Of a DNA stretch of 48,599 bases, positions 26,225 through 35,468 are shown piece after piece (within the stretch, counting starts at the first letter, position 1; each line of letters opens with the position of its first letter). The position numbers and the translations under genes are program-made. Source of the stretch: CAYVMN01 sp043808585 (GTDB lineage: Bacteria; Desulfobacterota; DSM-4660; Desulfatiglandales; Desulfatiglandaceae); assembly GCA_043808585.1 (NCBI GenBank), contig JAZDES010000025.1, forward strand, positions 1 to 48,599, read 5' to 3'. Below the pieces are notes generated by a model. That model did no database searches. It saw nothing but the letters and a program-made list of their open reading frames with translations, and was not told where the DNA came from.

Positions 26225-28933
26225 TTGAAATCCTATCCGGAAAGATCCTGGTACCGTAAGAAACACGTCTCCCGCCTCATTGCCTCCCTTGTTGCTGTGA
26301 TGGCTCTCCTTGCTGCGCCTCTTGTCTCCGTGCCCTACGAACTCTCCGTGACCACGGGAGCCCACAGGGTTACCCTGGGTAACGGATTTACAATAATCCT
26401 CAAGGAAGACCACAGTGCGCCTGTCGCCTCGATCCAGGTGTGGGTCAAAACAGGAAGCGCCAACGAGACGGAAGAAGAGGCGGGCATCACCCACCTGATT
26501 GAGCATATGATCTTTAAGGGTACTCCCACGAAGAAGACAGGAGAAATTGCCAGGACCGTTGAGGGCTCAGGGGGGCATATTAACGCCTACACCTCACTTG
26601 ACCGCACGGTCTATTATGTTGAAATTGCCTCTTCCCATTTTATGACAGGCCTTGATGTCCTCTTGGATGCTGTCCAGCATTCCCTCTTCGACACTATTGA
26701 GCTGGAGAGGGAAAAAGAAGTAGTACTGGAGGAATACCGCCGCTCATTAGATATCCCACGCACGCGCTTGAGTTGGGCCATGATGGAGGTTTGCTATGAA
26801 AAACATCCTTACAGAAGGCCAATAATCGGGTATGAATCAACCATCCGCTCCTTTGACCGCAAGGCGATCCTCAATTACATGGACAAATGGTACACACCCC
26901 ATAACATGGTCTTGGTGGCGGTGGGAGACTTTAAGACCGACCTTGCACTCGAGACCATCAAGAAGCTTACAAAAGGCTTTCCCAGCAGGACCGGCCGAGC
27001 GCCCTCAAGGTTGCAGGAACCAGAACAGACCACCCTCAGAAGAGTCATCAAAGAGGATAAGGTTCAGCAGGTCTATCTGGACATGTCGTGGCACATACCC
27101 TCTTTGACCCATCCGGACACCTATCCCCTGGATCTACTTGAAACCATTCTCTCACACGGAAGGAGTTCGAGGCTTTATAAGCGACTAAAAATGGAGGCCA
27201 ACCTTGTTTACAGCGTCAGTGCCGGGGCATATTCCCTCTCAGATCCCGGCCTCTTCTCAATTGCATCTGACCTTGGTCCCGAAAATGTGAATAAGGCCCT
27301 AAAGACGATCGCAGAGGAAATCGCTGAAATAGCCCAGGAGTCGGTTCCAGGACCAGAATTGGAAAAGGCCAAGCGCATCGCGGAGGCCGACTTTGTATTT
27401 GATATGGAGAGCATGGCGGGTCAGGCCAGAACGCTGGCCTTTTTCCAGACAATGACCGGCGATATGTATAATGTTAATAACTACTTGCAGGGTCTTAAGG
27501 CGGTTACACCCCAGGATATCTCAAGGGTGGTAAGGGCCTATCTCAGACCGGAGAACCTCTCAATAGGAATAATGGCACCGCCAGCCTCTGATATCCAGTT
27601 ACCAGTTCAAGAAGTGGCACGGATTTTTGCCCCACCCGATCCAACGGCCATTGCTAAGGTCGAGCTGGCCAAGGAAGAGGAGAAAGGGGCCTCCATGACC
27701 ACCCTTTCAAACGGCATGAGACTGGTTATCAAGGAAAACCACAGGCTACCAGAGGTATCGTTCACCGGGGCCTTTCTTGGAGGAACCAGGCTGGAAGGCC
27801 CGGAAGAATGGGGGATTTCAAACTTTGTGGCCAAAATGCTGACCCGGGGGACTACCGAAAGAACCGCCTCCCAGATTGCATCGACTGTGGAGTCCTGGGC
27901 AGGTCAACTTGAGGGGTTTTCGGGTAGAAATAGCCTTGGAATCTCGGGAAAGTTCTTGAGTAAGGACATCTATCCCGCCCTCGAGCTGCTTGCCAATGTA
28001 ATACTCCATGCCAGCTTCCCTGAAATTGAAGTGGAAAAGGTAAGAGAGGACATCCTGGCCGGTATCAACGCCAAGAAGGATCGTCCAGTTGTGGAGCTCT
28101 TCGATCTCTTTTACAGGACCCTATTTCAACATTACCCTTATGGCCATCCCCTCACAGGGACAGAAAAGACTATTCGCGCAATTAAAAAAGCAGAAATGAT
28201 AAAGTGGTACAAGATGCTTGCTACTCCCTCCAATTTTGTATTGGTTATTGTCGGAGATTTAGATAAGGATAACCTGATTCCATATGTCAAGACCCTCTTT
28301 GCTGCCTTTGCTCCCTCTTCTCACAAGCTGCCGGAGATACCGGCCGAACCCCCCCTTGAGAGGCCAAGAGAGGCCCACCTTGAAAGACCCTCTGCACAGA
28401 CCCACCTGGCAGTGGGATACCTGGGGGCAGATCTCAAGAGCAAGGATAACGCACCAATGGCCTTGGTCGAGACCACCCTCTCCGGTCAAGGGGGAAGGCT
28501 GTTTTCACATCTTAGGGACAGAGAAAGCCTCGCATACGCAATAACCGCCTTCAGGCGTCCAGGGTTGGATACGGGCGCGTTTGGCGTTTACCTGGCCTGT
28601 GATCCCGGCAAACTCTCTGTGGCAAAAGAGGCAGTTTTCAAGGAGTTAGACAAGGTAAGAGAAGGGAGTTTGACCGAAGAAGAGCTTGAGGCAGCAAAGA
28701 GATATCTATTGGGGAGCCTCCAGATCGGGCTCCAGACCAATGGAAGTCAGGCGATGCAGATGGCCCTTGACGAGCTATACGGACTGGGCTATGACGATAT
28801 CCAGCGGTTCGTACGGAAGATAGAACGTGTCACCCTCCAGGAAGTAAAAGAGGCCGTCCGCAAAGTTATACGCCCGGAGGGATTTGTCCTGGTCACTGTG
28901 GGGCCCGCCCAAAACAAATCTAGCCCTAACTGA
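26225..28933 (+). CDS. Exported M16 family zinc metallopeptidase with two M16 units
   Basis: A 902-residue protein with a signal peptide (basic WYRKKHVSR, hydrophobic core about residues 18-36). The first M16 unit carries the inverted zinc motif HLIEH (90-94), with later glutamates in EREKEVVLEEYRRS. The second unit (from about residue 490) has the same fold, beginning SNGMRLVIKENHRLPEVS, but no zinc motif, as in processing-peptidase pairs fused head to tail. It likely degrades peptides in the periplasm. The chosen start is TTG with AAGGAG 11 bases upstream. No ATG precedes the signal sequence in this frame. Confidence 0.87.
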   Translation: MKSYPERSWYRKKHVSRLIASLVAVMALLAAPLVSVPYELSVTTGAHRVTLGNGFTIILKEDHSAPVASIQVWVKTGSANETEEEAGITHLIEHMIFKGTPTKKTGEIARTVEGSGGHINAYTSLDRTVYYVEIASSHFMTGLDVLLDAVQHSLFDTIELEREKEVVLEEYRRSLDIPRTRLSWAMMEVCYEKHPYRRPIIGYESTIRSFDRKAILNYMDKWYTPHNMVLVAVGDFKTDLALETIKKLTKGFPSRTGRAPSRLQEPEQTTLRRVIKEDKVQQVYLDMSWHIPSLTHPDTYPLDLLETILSHGRSSRLYKRLKMEANLVYSVSAGAYSLSDPGLFSIASDLGPENVNKALKTIAEEIAEIAQESVPGPELEKAKRIAEADFVFDMESMAGQARTLAFFQTMTGDMYNVNNYLQGLKAVTPQDISRVVRAYLRPENLSIGIMAPPASDIQLPVQEVARIFAPPDPTAIAKVELAKEEEKGASMTTLSNGMRLVIKENHRLPEVSFTGAFLGGTRLEGPEEWGISNFVAKMLTRGTTERTASQIASTVESWAGQLEGFSGRNSLGISGKFLSKDIYPALELLANVILHASFPEIEVEKVREDILAGINAKKDRPVVELFDLFYRTLFQHYPYGHPLTGTEKTIRAIKKAEMIKWYKMLATPSNFVLVIVGDLDKDNLIPYVKTLFAAFAPSSHKLPEIPAEPPLERPREAHLERPSAQTHLAVGYLGADLKSKDNAPMALVETTLSGQGGRLFSHLRDRESLAYAITAFRRPGLDTGAFGVYLACDPGKLSVAKEAVFKELDKVREGSLTEEELEAAKRYLLGSLQIGLQTNGSQAMQMALDELYGLGYDDIQRFVRKIERVTLQEVKEAVRKVIRPEGFVLVTVGPAQNKSSPN

Positions 28934-29028
28934 ATCGCGCCAATCTCTTTATTCATCCCACCGGCCATCCCCTAACCCGAAGGTTTGAAGCCCATGTCCC
29001 TGGGGCGACCCTGGGGGGCCTGCAGGAA

Positions 29029-30429
29029 TCAGGGGGCAAAGGCCGTGGCAGGCTGTTCAATCACCCGCATACTCTTCCATTTCCCGCCAAGGAACCGAAA
29101 AAAGAACACGAATCCGAGTGTAATTACATAGGCCGAGGCAATAACCCAGGCAGACATCAGGCCCCAGTTGAGAATAATTACAGAGACGTAGGTTGGAACA
29201 ACAAGCACGAACAGTGACATAATAGCAACCATGATCATCACATAGCGGGTGTCTCCGGCACCTTTCACTGCAGCGGCGAATACCATGTTCATGGTGTCAA
29301 AGATGGAGTAAATAGCTACGAACCTCAACAGGATCACCGTAAGCCTGTAGATCTCAGGAAAACGTCTGGGGTCTGCCTGGGCCGCAAAGGGGGCTACAAA
29401 TACATCAGGGATTAACACGTAAGCTAAAGCTATCCCAGCCATATAAACAAAGGTCAGGTGGAATGCGGAGTACACACTCCTCTGTGCGAGGAAGGGCCTG
29501 TCTTTGCTCAGATACTGACCCACAAGCACTGATACGGCTATGCCCGAGCCAATCATGGGCATGAAAACGAGAGTGCTGATGTTGAATGCGATGTTGGTGG
29601 CAGCAAGGTTAGTGGTCCCCATACGTCCAACCAGAAGGATGAATATGGTAAAGCCAGCCATGTCGAGAAAGAACTGAACACCTGCAGGGAAACCGAAACG
29701 CAAAAGCCGAAGGAGAAGGTCCTTTTCTAGCCTCCAGCCCGAAAGCGTGTGGAATGCCTTGTTATGGGCCCCTTTAGATATAAGGGCCATATACATGAGA
29801 AATGAGACAATGCCTGAGAGGACAGTGGCGATTCCCGCCCCCTTTATCCCCAGCTCGGGGAAACCCCAATTGCCGAATATGAGGGCGTAGTCCATGAATA
29901 GGTTGACGGTAGTGGAGGAGATATTCACCCACATAACTGGCCACGTCTTTCCCCTGCCTGAAAAGAACCCGGAGATGGCCGAAGATGCAATTACAGGTGC
30001 TCCCCCAAGGCATAAGATCTGAAAGTAGTCCACTTCATGGCCTTGCACCACCGGCTCATGCCCCACCAGGCTGAATATGGGGTGTGCAAAGGGGATGAGG
30101 CAGATAAGGGCCAGACCACCAAGCACCGATACATAGATCCCCTGCCACAAAGCCGGTCCGATCCGATGGTATCTCCCGGCCCCATAGTACTGGGCGACAA
30201 AGGTGCTCACGTAAGTTGCCGTACCTATGAAGATACTCATGATCGTGAAATTGAGGATACCAGCGGGCATGGCAGCCGCGATGGTCTCTGGCGAGTACCA
30301 CGAGAGAAACATCCGGTCCACAAAGTGCTGGATAGACCACGCCCCTGTGCTCAGTATAAGTGGAATGGCTATGACAAGGAATTCCCTGTACCCCCCTTCA
30401 CCGCTCCATCTCTTGCTAAGAAGTTTCAT
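29029..30429 (-). CDS. MATE family efflux transporter
   Basis: A 466-residue inner-membrane protein with twelve predicted transmembrane segments in two related halves. Family motifs include FVDRMFLSWYSPETIAAAMPAG near the N-terminus and NLFMDYALIFGNWGFPELGIKGAGIATVLSG in the middle. MATE proteins export organic cations or drugs using Na+ or H+ gradients. I place the start at ATG 30427-30429, behind AGGGAGG. An in-frame ATG 28 codons upstream would add a stretch without a ribosome site. It runs convergent to the M16 peptidase gene. Confidence 0.87.
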   Translation of the reverse strand: MKLLSKRWSGEGGYREFLVIAIPLILSTGAWSIQHFVDRMFLSWYSPETIAAAMPAGILNFTIMSIFIGTATYVSTFVAQYYGAGRYHRIGPALWQGIYVSVLGGLALICLIPFAHPIFSLVGHEPVVQGHEVDYFQILCLGGAPVIASSAISGFFSGRGKTWPVMWVNISSTTVNLFMDYALIFGNWGFPELGIKGAGIATVLSGIVSFLMYMALISKGAHNKAFHTLSGWRLEKDLLLRLLRFGFPAGVQFFLDMAGFTIFILLVGRMGTTNLAATNIAFNISTLVFMPMIGSGIAVSVLVGQYLSKDRPFLAQRSVYSAFHLTFVYMAGIALAYVLIPDVFVAPFAAQADPRRFPEIYRLTVILLRFVAIYSIFDTMNMVFAAAVKGAGDTRYVMIMVAIMSLFVLVVPTYVSVIILNWGLMSAWVIASAYVITLGFVFFFRFLGGKWKSMRVIEQPATAFAP

Positions 30430-30543
30430 GCACCCTCCCTGCCGGAAAAGCCCCGCACAGATGTGGAACAAGAAAAAATGAGCAAGAGGCCCCACCTCTG
30501 ACCTCCTGCTCATTTATAAACGTGCTATTTATCAACACTTGAG

Positions 30544-31461
30544 CTACTTGAACTTATCAACCATCTTGCGAAAGAGACCCTTGGTCTTGTCCCACGTTTC
30601 TCTTATATCTTCCCCAAGCCCTTTTCCCTTTTCTCCTATCTTTTTTTCAAGATCATCTATTTTTTCTTTCAACGCATCGATCTCTTTCTTCGTTTGTTCA
30701 TCAGTGTCCTTAGCAGCCTTCTTTAGAAACTCTTTGGCCTTTTTCAGTGCTGCCAAGGCCGCCTCGTACTTACCTCTTGCATATTGTTTTGAGGCTTGCC
30801 ACAGGCTAGTCTCTGCAATTAGCAGCGGGTGATAGATGGCCACAGAGATAACCTGGACCCCCTCCTCGGCATCATTCAAGGCCTCATCGGCCTTTTTCTC
30901 CTCATTATTGGCAAGCAAATGCGCAGCTTCAATAACCTTGCGCTCTGTGTGACCTAAAGGCAAATCAATTTCCACAAAGAGCAACCCCTCGTCAGCAAGT
31001 GCCAGTTCCTTTTTGGCCTCATCAACATGTTGCCTGACCTCTTTCACAGGAATGAAGTCCTCGACAGCATCCAAAGATGCATAAATAGGTATCAGGTCCG
31101 GAATAACCTCTTCGGTATTCTCATAGGATAGGTGCTTCTGGGCCACCCAGATATGATCTCTTATCGTCGTGGTAGGAAGTCCGGCCCTTATGTTCTCGAT
31201 CAGCTTCAGGGCTTGGTTGATCTCTTTTTTGGCATCCTTTGAATTCTTGTCATGTATATAGCCTCTTGCATTTGAGATATGCCTTAGCACCTTGACTGCT
31301 AAAGAAGAGATCTGTTTCTGTTCTGAATAGGTTAGGGGTCTTGCAGGGGTTATGATCACCTCCTCCTCCATCTTGGCGGCGAAAGAGTTCTGGGCACCAA
31401 TCATCCCTGAAAAAAGAATTAGGCATGCAAACCCCAGCAATAAGATCCTCGTCATTTTCAT
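30544..31461 (-). CDS. YfdX family exported protein
   Basis: A 305-residue protein with a signal peptide (MKMTRILLLGFACLILFSGMIGA, likely cut near QNSFAA). The YfdX domain covers about residues 40-235: helices around LAVKVLRHISNARGYIHDKNSKDAKKEINQALKLIENI and HVDEAKKELALADEGLLFVEIDLPLGHTERKVIEAAHLL. It is followed by a charged coiled-coil tail from about 255. YfdX in E. coli is a periplasmic, acid-stress-linked protein of uncertain function. The lysine-rich tail DDLEKKIGEKGKG is an addition not usual in the family. It is downstream of a solute-binding protein gene on the same strand. Confidence 0.8.
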   Translation of the reverse strand: MKMTRILLLGFACLILFSGMIGAQNSFAAKMEEEVIITPARPLTYSEQKQISSLAVKVLRHISNARGYIHDKNSKDAKKEINQALKLIENIRAGLPTTTIRDHIWVAQKHLSYENTEEVIPDLIPIYASLDAVEDFIPVKEVRQHVDEAKKELALADEGLLFVEIDLPLGHTERKVIEAAHLLANNEEKKADEALNDAEEGVQVISVAIYHPLLIAETSLWQASKQYARGKYEAALAALKKAKEFLKKAAKDTDEQTKKEIDALKEKIDDLEKKIGEKGKGLGEDIRETWDKTKGLFRKMVDKFK

Positions 31462-31602
31462 GGGCTTTCACCTCCAATTGACATCTGGTTTGGTGACATC
31501 TCTGGATCGCTGCGTGTGTTTGGAGTGCTGCCCCCTCATCGTTTGATAGAGAAATATTAGCCCAGTGCTTGATAGAGGCTGGGGATTTTCGCATCATCTG
31601 GG

Positions 31603-32376
31603 TCAATATGAATCCATAATCTTTTTATATGTTCCGTCCTTTTTGATATTGGCAAGGCCTTTATCCAGTTGATCTGCATAATACTGGCTCTTCGGATTCT
31701 TTCTTGAAAAGGCCAGAAAGATCGGTGTGGTTTCATTTAGAAATGCGGCTTCGATTTTCTTTTCAAGGCCCAATTCCTTAAGTAATACAGAGGCAGTCTT
31801 ATCATAAATGATCGTTGCGTCAATTCGTCCGGCAGCCAACTTCTTGAGATTGGTTTTTTCAGATTTAGAATCCTCCTTAATGATCTTCCCCCCTTCGACC
31901 GCCTTAAGGAAATGATCTCCATAACCATAACCTAGAACAACACCGATCTTCTCTTTATTCACTAATTCGTCCCTGGTTTTGGCCTTCAAGGGTTTTTCCC
32001 TGTTCTGATAGTAAGCCGATATAGCATCATAAAGGGGGGTATTACCCAGAATATATTTCCTTTTGCTTTCTTCATCTAAGGGGACATTGAATCCGCCGAG
32101 TAGGTCACCCCATTCCACCAGTTTTAGGATCCGGTTATAAGGCATTACCTTGAAATCCACATCTATCCCCACACTCTTAAAGGCTGCTGCTATTATTTCG
32201 TTTGCCATTCCGGTTCCATCTGCCTTTGCATAAGGGATCCAGTCATCTTCTGCCCCCAGTATAATGGTCTCACCATTTGCCGACGGTAGAGACAGACACA
32301 GCACTACTAGCACGCCAACCAGCCCACTGAACAGTTTGTTCACCCTTTTACCCTTTCCATAGACCGTTGAATTCAC
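31603..32376 (-). CDS. Periplasmic solute-binding protein, family 3 (amino-acid-binding type)
   Basis: A 257-residue exported protein. The signal peptide has its hydrophobic core at about residues 16-31 and ends in SANGET. The mature part has the SBP_bac_3 fold: DDWIPYAKADGTGMANEIIAAAFKSVGIDVDFKVMPYNR, then DELVNKEKIGVVLGYGYGDHFL and LAAGRIDATIIYDKTASVLLKELG. No permease or ATPase gene lies next to it, so it is either an orphan binding protein or a sensor-type protein. A GTG 11 codons downstream (VNKLFSG) gives a more ordinary signal peptide and may be the real start. Confidence 0.8.
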   Translation of the reverse strand: MNSTVYGKGKRVNKLFSGLVGVLVVLCLSLPSANGETIILGAEDDWIPYAKADGTGMANEIIAAAFKSVGIDVDFKVMPYNRILKLVEWGDLLGGFNVPLDEESKRKYILGNTPLYDAISAYYQNREKPLKAKTRDELVNKEKIGVVLGYGYGDHFLKAVEGGKIIKEDSKSEKTNLKKLAAGRIDATIIYDKTASVLLKELGLEKKIEAAFLNETTPIFLAFSRKNPKSQYYADQLDKGLANIKKDGTYKKIMDSY

Positions 32377-32774
<398 letters not shown>

Positions 32775-34079
32775 ATGATTCAATTCAGTCAATCTCCTCA
32801 CCATCGAAAAGGCATATTTTACGGCTGGGTTATCCTATCCATTGCCTTTGTCACCCTAGTTCTTGGCTACGCCATCAGGAACACCTTCTCTGTCTTTTAT
32901 CCCACCATTGTTGAGGAATTTGGATGGGGGAGAGCCAATACGGCCTTGATGTTTTCTATTACTATCATTGCCTATGGTGTAATGGCACCGCTTGCGGGGA
33001 GCCTGGTTGATAGGTTTGGACCAAGACTCATACTGCCGATAGGGGGCTTGATTGTAGGAGGTGGGCTAGCCCTATGCAGCAAGGCTACTACTCAATGGCA
33101 TTTTTATCTCTTCTATGGGGGTATGGTAGCCGCAGGCCTGAGCCTGGTAGGCTGGACACCCCTGAGCACCATAGTATCGAAGTGGTTTGTCAAAAGGCGT
33201 GGTCTTGCCTTCGGTGTTTTAGCTGCCGGCTTCGGTGGCAGTTTAGTATTTGCTTCAGTCGCCCAGCTTTTCATTTCCACCTTCGGCTGGCAAACCGCTT
33301 ATATCGTCATCGGGCTCTCTTCGATTGCTATTATTGCGCCGCTATGTGGGATTTTTATGTGCAGTAGGCCCCAAGACAAGGGACTTTTGCCAGATGGTAT
33401 TTCGCTGTCATCACAAGAACCGCGGGGTCTGAATGCACCTGAGATATCAACTGGGCGGGATGAAAAATGGGCTACTACCTGGACGCTTTCCAGGGCGACG
33501 AAGACCTATCACTTCTGGCTCCTTTTCCTGATCGCCTTTTTCTTCCTGGGCCTGGCTGAAACGATAGCGATATCTCATCAGGTTTTCTTTTTCAGGGATG
33601 TGGGTTATGCACCTATGCCGGCTGCCAATATTTACAGCGTATTTGGGTTTGCCTTTGTGCTTGGTAACTTGTGCAGCTTCATTTCAGACCGAGTCGGGCG
33701 GGAAAAGGTCTTCATATCCAGCTGCCTGCTCAGTGCCCTGGCCGTATGCCTCTTATTCCTGATCAAAGACGCATCGCAGCCATGGATGGCCTTTTTGTTT
33801 GCCGTCTTCTTTGGCCTGGGGGTAGGCGCTGCAGGCCCCGTGTTCTTCACAACAGTAGCCGACCTCTTCCACGGAAGGTATTTTGGCTCTATCCAGGGCA
33901 CAGTGGTACTGGGATTCTCCTTAGGCGGTGCGCTTGCCCCATGGCTTGCAGGATTTATCCATGACAGAACCGGTAGCTACTTTTCAACTTTCCTTATACT
34001 ATTGGGATCACTACTCATCTCAATATTCTTGATGTGGCTCGTCTCTGCCAGCAGGTTAAGGCCACCCACCGACCAATAA
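32775..34079 (+). CDS. MFS transporter of the monocarboxylate/oxalate-formate antiporter type
   Basis: A 434-residue, twelve-segment major facilitator. The N-terminus RKGIFYGWVILSIAFVTLVLGYAIRNTFSVFYPTIVEEFGW is characteristic of the OFA/MCT-like group that moves small carboxylates. The cytoplasmic loop after TM2 has LAGSLVDRFGPR, a form of the MFS A-motif. The second half shows GRYFGSIQGTVVLGFSLGGALAPWLAGFIHDRTGS. I prefer the ATG at 32775; a GTG 19 codons upstream is also in frame, and neither has a clear ribosome site. The substrate is not predictable from sequence. Confidence 0.82.
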   Translation: MIQFSQSPHHRKGIFYGWVILSIAFVTLVLGYAIRNTFSVFYPTIVEEFGWGRANTALMFSITIIAYGVMAPLAGSLVDRFGPRLILPIGGLIVGGGLALCSKATTQWHFYLFYGGMVAAGLSLVGWTPLSTIVSKWFVKRRGLAFGVLAAGFGGSLVFASVAQLFISTFGWQTAYIVIGLSSIAIIAPLCGIFMCSRPQDKGLLPDGISLSSQEPRGLNAPEISTGRDEKWATTWTLSRATKTYHFWLLFLIAFFFLGLAETIAISHQVFFFRDVGYAPMPAANIYSVFGFAFVLGNLCSFISDRVGREKVFISSCLLSALAVCLLFLIKDASQPWMAFLFAVFFGLGVGAAGPVFFTTVADLFHGRYFGSIQGTVVLGFSLGGALAPWLAGFIHDRTGSYFSTFLILLGSLLISIFLMWLVSASRLRPPTDQ

Positions 34080-34238
34080 GGATGTAGATTCTCGTAATAG
34101 AGTCTCACCTACTTGATCACTCCAATACTCTGTGAGCGGTTACGGATTTACTGAGGTTTCTTGACGGGTGGCTCTCTTTTCGGTAGCCTTGCGTCAATTC
34201 AAAGACAGCTTGAGTCCAAATGGTGAAAGGAGCGCTCC

Positions 34239-35468
34239 ATGAAGCAGGATTGGCTTTCCCGGTTTTCTGATAACATCAGGGGATTTGAGGGCTATTCCAT
34301 CGGAAAGCTTTTCAAATTGCTGGATGACCCGGAAATCATCTCTCTGGCAGGGGGGCTGCCATCCCCGGAGATGTTTGCAAAGGAGGAGATGCAACTCGCC
34401 TCTAAACTGGATCTGAGGGACAATGTCGAGAAAATTATGCAATATAGTGCCACCCCCGGCGAGAAAAGCCTGATTGAGGCGGTGATTCAATTTCTCGAGA
34501 AAGACAATATCCGCATCTCGGAGGAAAATATTGTGATTACCTCATCAGGCCAGCAGGGATTGGATCTGGCAGGGCGTCTCTTCCTGGATCCGGGAGATGT
34601 GATCATCATTGATCGGCCCACATTTGCCGGGGCAATTGTCGCCTTCCAGATGGAACGTCCGGTATTTGTGGGGGTCAATATTGAAAAAGACGGATCTGAC
34701 GTAGACGGGTTTCGGGAAAGACTTGAGGACCTGAAAAGGGAGAACAGGAGGCCGAAATTTATCTACGTGGTGCCTGATTTCCAGAATCCGACAGGAATAA
34801 CAATGAGTCTAGAAAAGAGGCAGGCACTCCTGGACCTGAGCTACCACTACGACGTTCCGATCGTAGAAGACAGCCCATATCGTCACCTCCGCTATTACGG
34901 CCAGACGGTCCCTTCCATCTTCAGTCTCGACCAGGAGATGGGGGGCGGCCACGTCATTGGCCTGTACACCTTCTCTAAACTGTTCTGTCCTGGCATGCGT
35001 GTGGGTTTTAATATAGGCCCCAGAGATGTGATTGAACAGATGACCAACATCAAGGAGGGGAGTGTACTCACCACACCCAAGTACAATCAGGATATGTGCA
35101 CGGCCTTTCTCACAGAGATGGACTCCGACTCCTACTTTGAGAAGTGCAGGACCTATTACCGGGAAAAGCTTCGTTTGTTCCTCGATACAATGGCAGCCCA
35201 TTTCCCTAATGGAGACGGCTTCTCCTGGACTGAACCCGAGGGCGGCCTCTTTCTCTGGGTCACTGTACCTGATTCAATGGATACCCTCAAACTGCTACAC
35301 GAGGCAATTAAGTTCAAGGTGGCCTTCGTCCCTGGAAATGCCTTCTATGCCGAAAACCATGAAAACAACCATATGAGGATCAACTTTTCCTACCCCTCAA
35401 AGGAGCAACTGGTCGAGGCTGTCATGAGACTCGCAAGATTTATTGATGAATATCGGAGGCAAGAATGA
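34239..35468 (+). CDS. PLP-dependent aminotransferase (class I/II, 2-aminoadipate aminotransferase-like)
   Basis: A 409-residue fold-type I aminotransferase. PLP-site residues are visible: the substrate/cofactor loop PDFQNPTG (N183), D211 in VEDSPYRHLRY, the Schiff-base lysine K247 in YTFSKLFCPGMRVGF, and the following arginine R254. The GGLPSPEMF entry motif (38-46) is typical of the LysN/kynurenine aminotransferase II group and of MocR effector domains, but no DNA-binding domain is attached. A GAAAGGAGCG ribosome site precedes the ATG. The stop overlaps the M16C peptidase start by 4 bases, so the two form an operon. The amino acid substrate is unknown. Confidence 0.87.
   Translation: MKQDWLSRFSDNIRGFEGYSIGKLFKLLDDPEIISLAGGLPSPEMFAKEEMQLASKLDLRDNVEKIMQYSATPGEKSLIEAVIQFLEKDNIRISEENIVITSSGQQGLDLAGRLFLDPGDVIIIDRPTFAGAIVAFQMERPVFVGVNIEKDGSDVDGFRERLEDLKRENRRPKFIYVVPDFQNPTGITMSLEKRQALLDLSYHYDVPIVEDSPYRHLRYYGQTVPSIFSLDQEMGGGHVIGLYTFSKLFCPGMRVGFNIGPRDVIEQMTNIKEGSVLTTPKYNQDMCTAFLTEMDSDSYFEKCRTYYREKLRLFLDTMAAHFPNGDGFSWTEPEGGLFLWVTVPDSMDTLKLLHEAIKFKVAFVPGNAFYAENHENNHMRINFSYPSKEQLVEAVMRLARFIDEYRRQE

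Noticed and set aside
30037..30501. A 154-codon plus-strand frame opposite the MATE gene
   Set aside because: It is antisense to a clear transporter gene, with no homology pattern.
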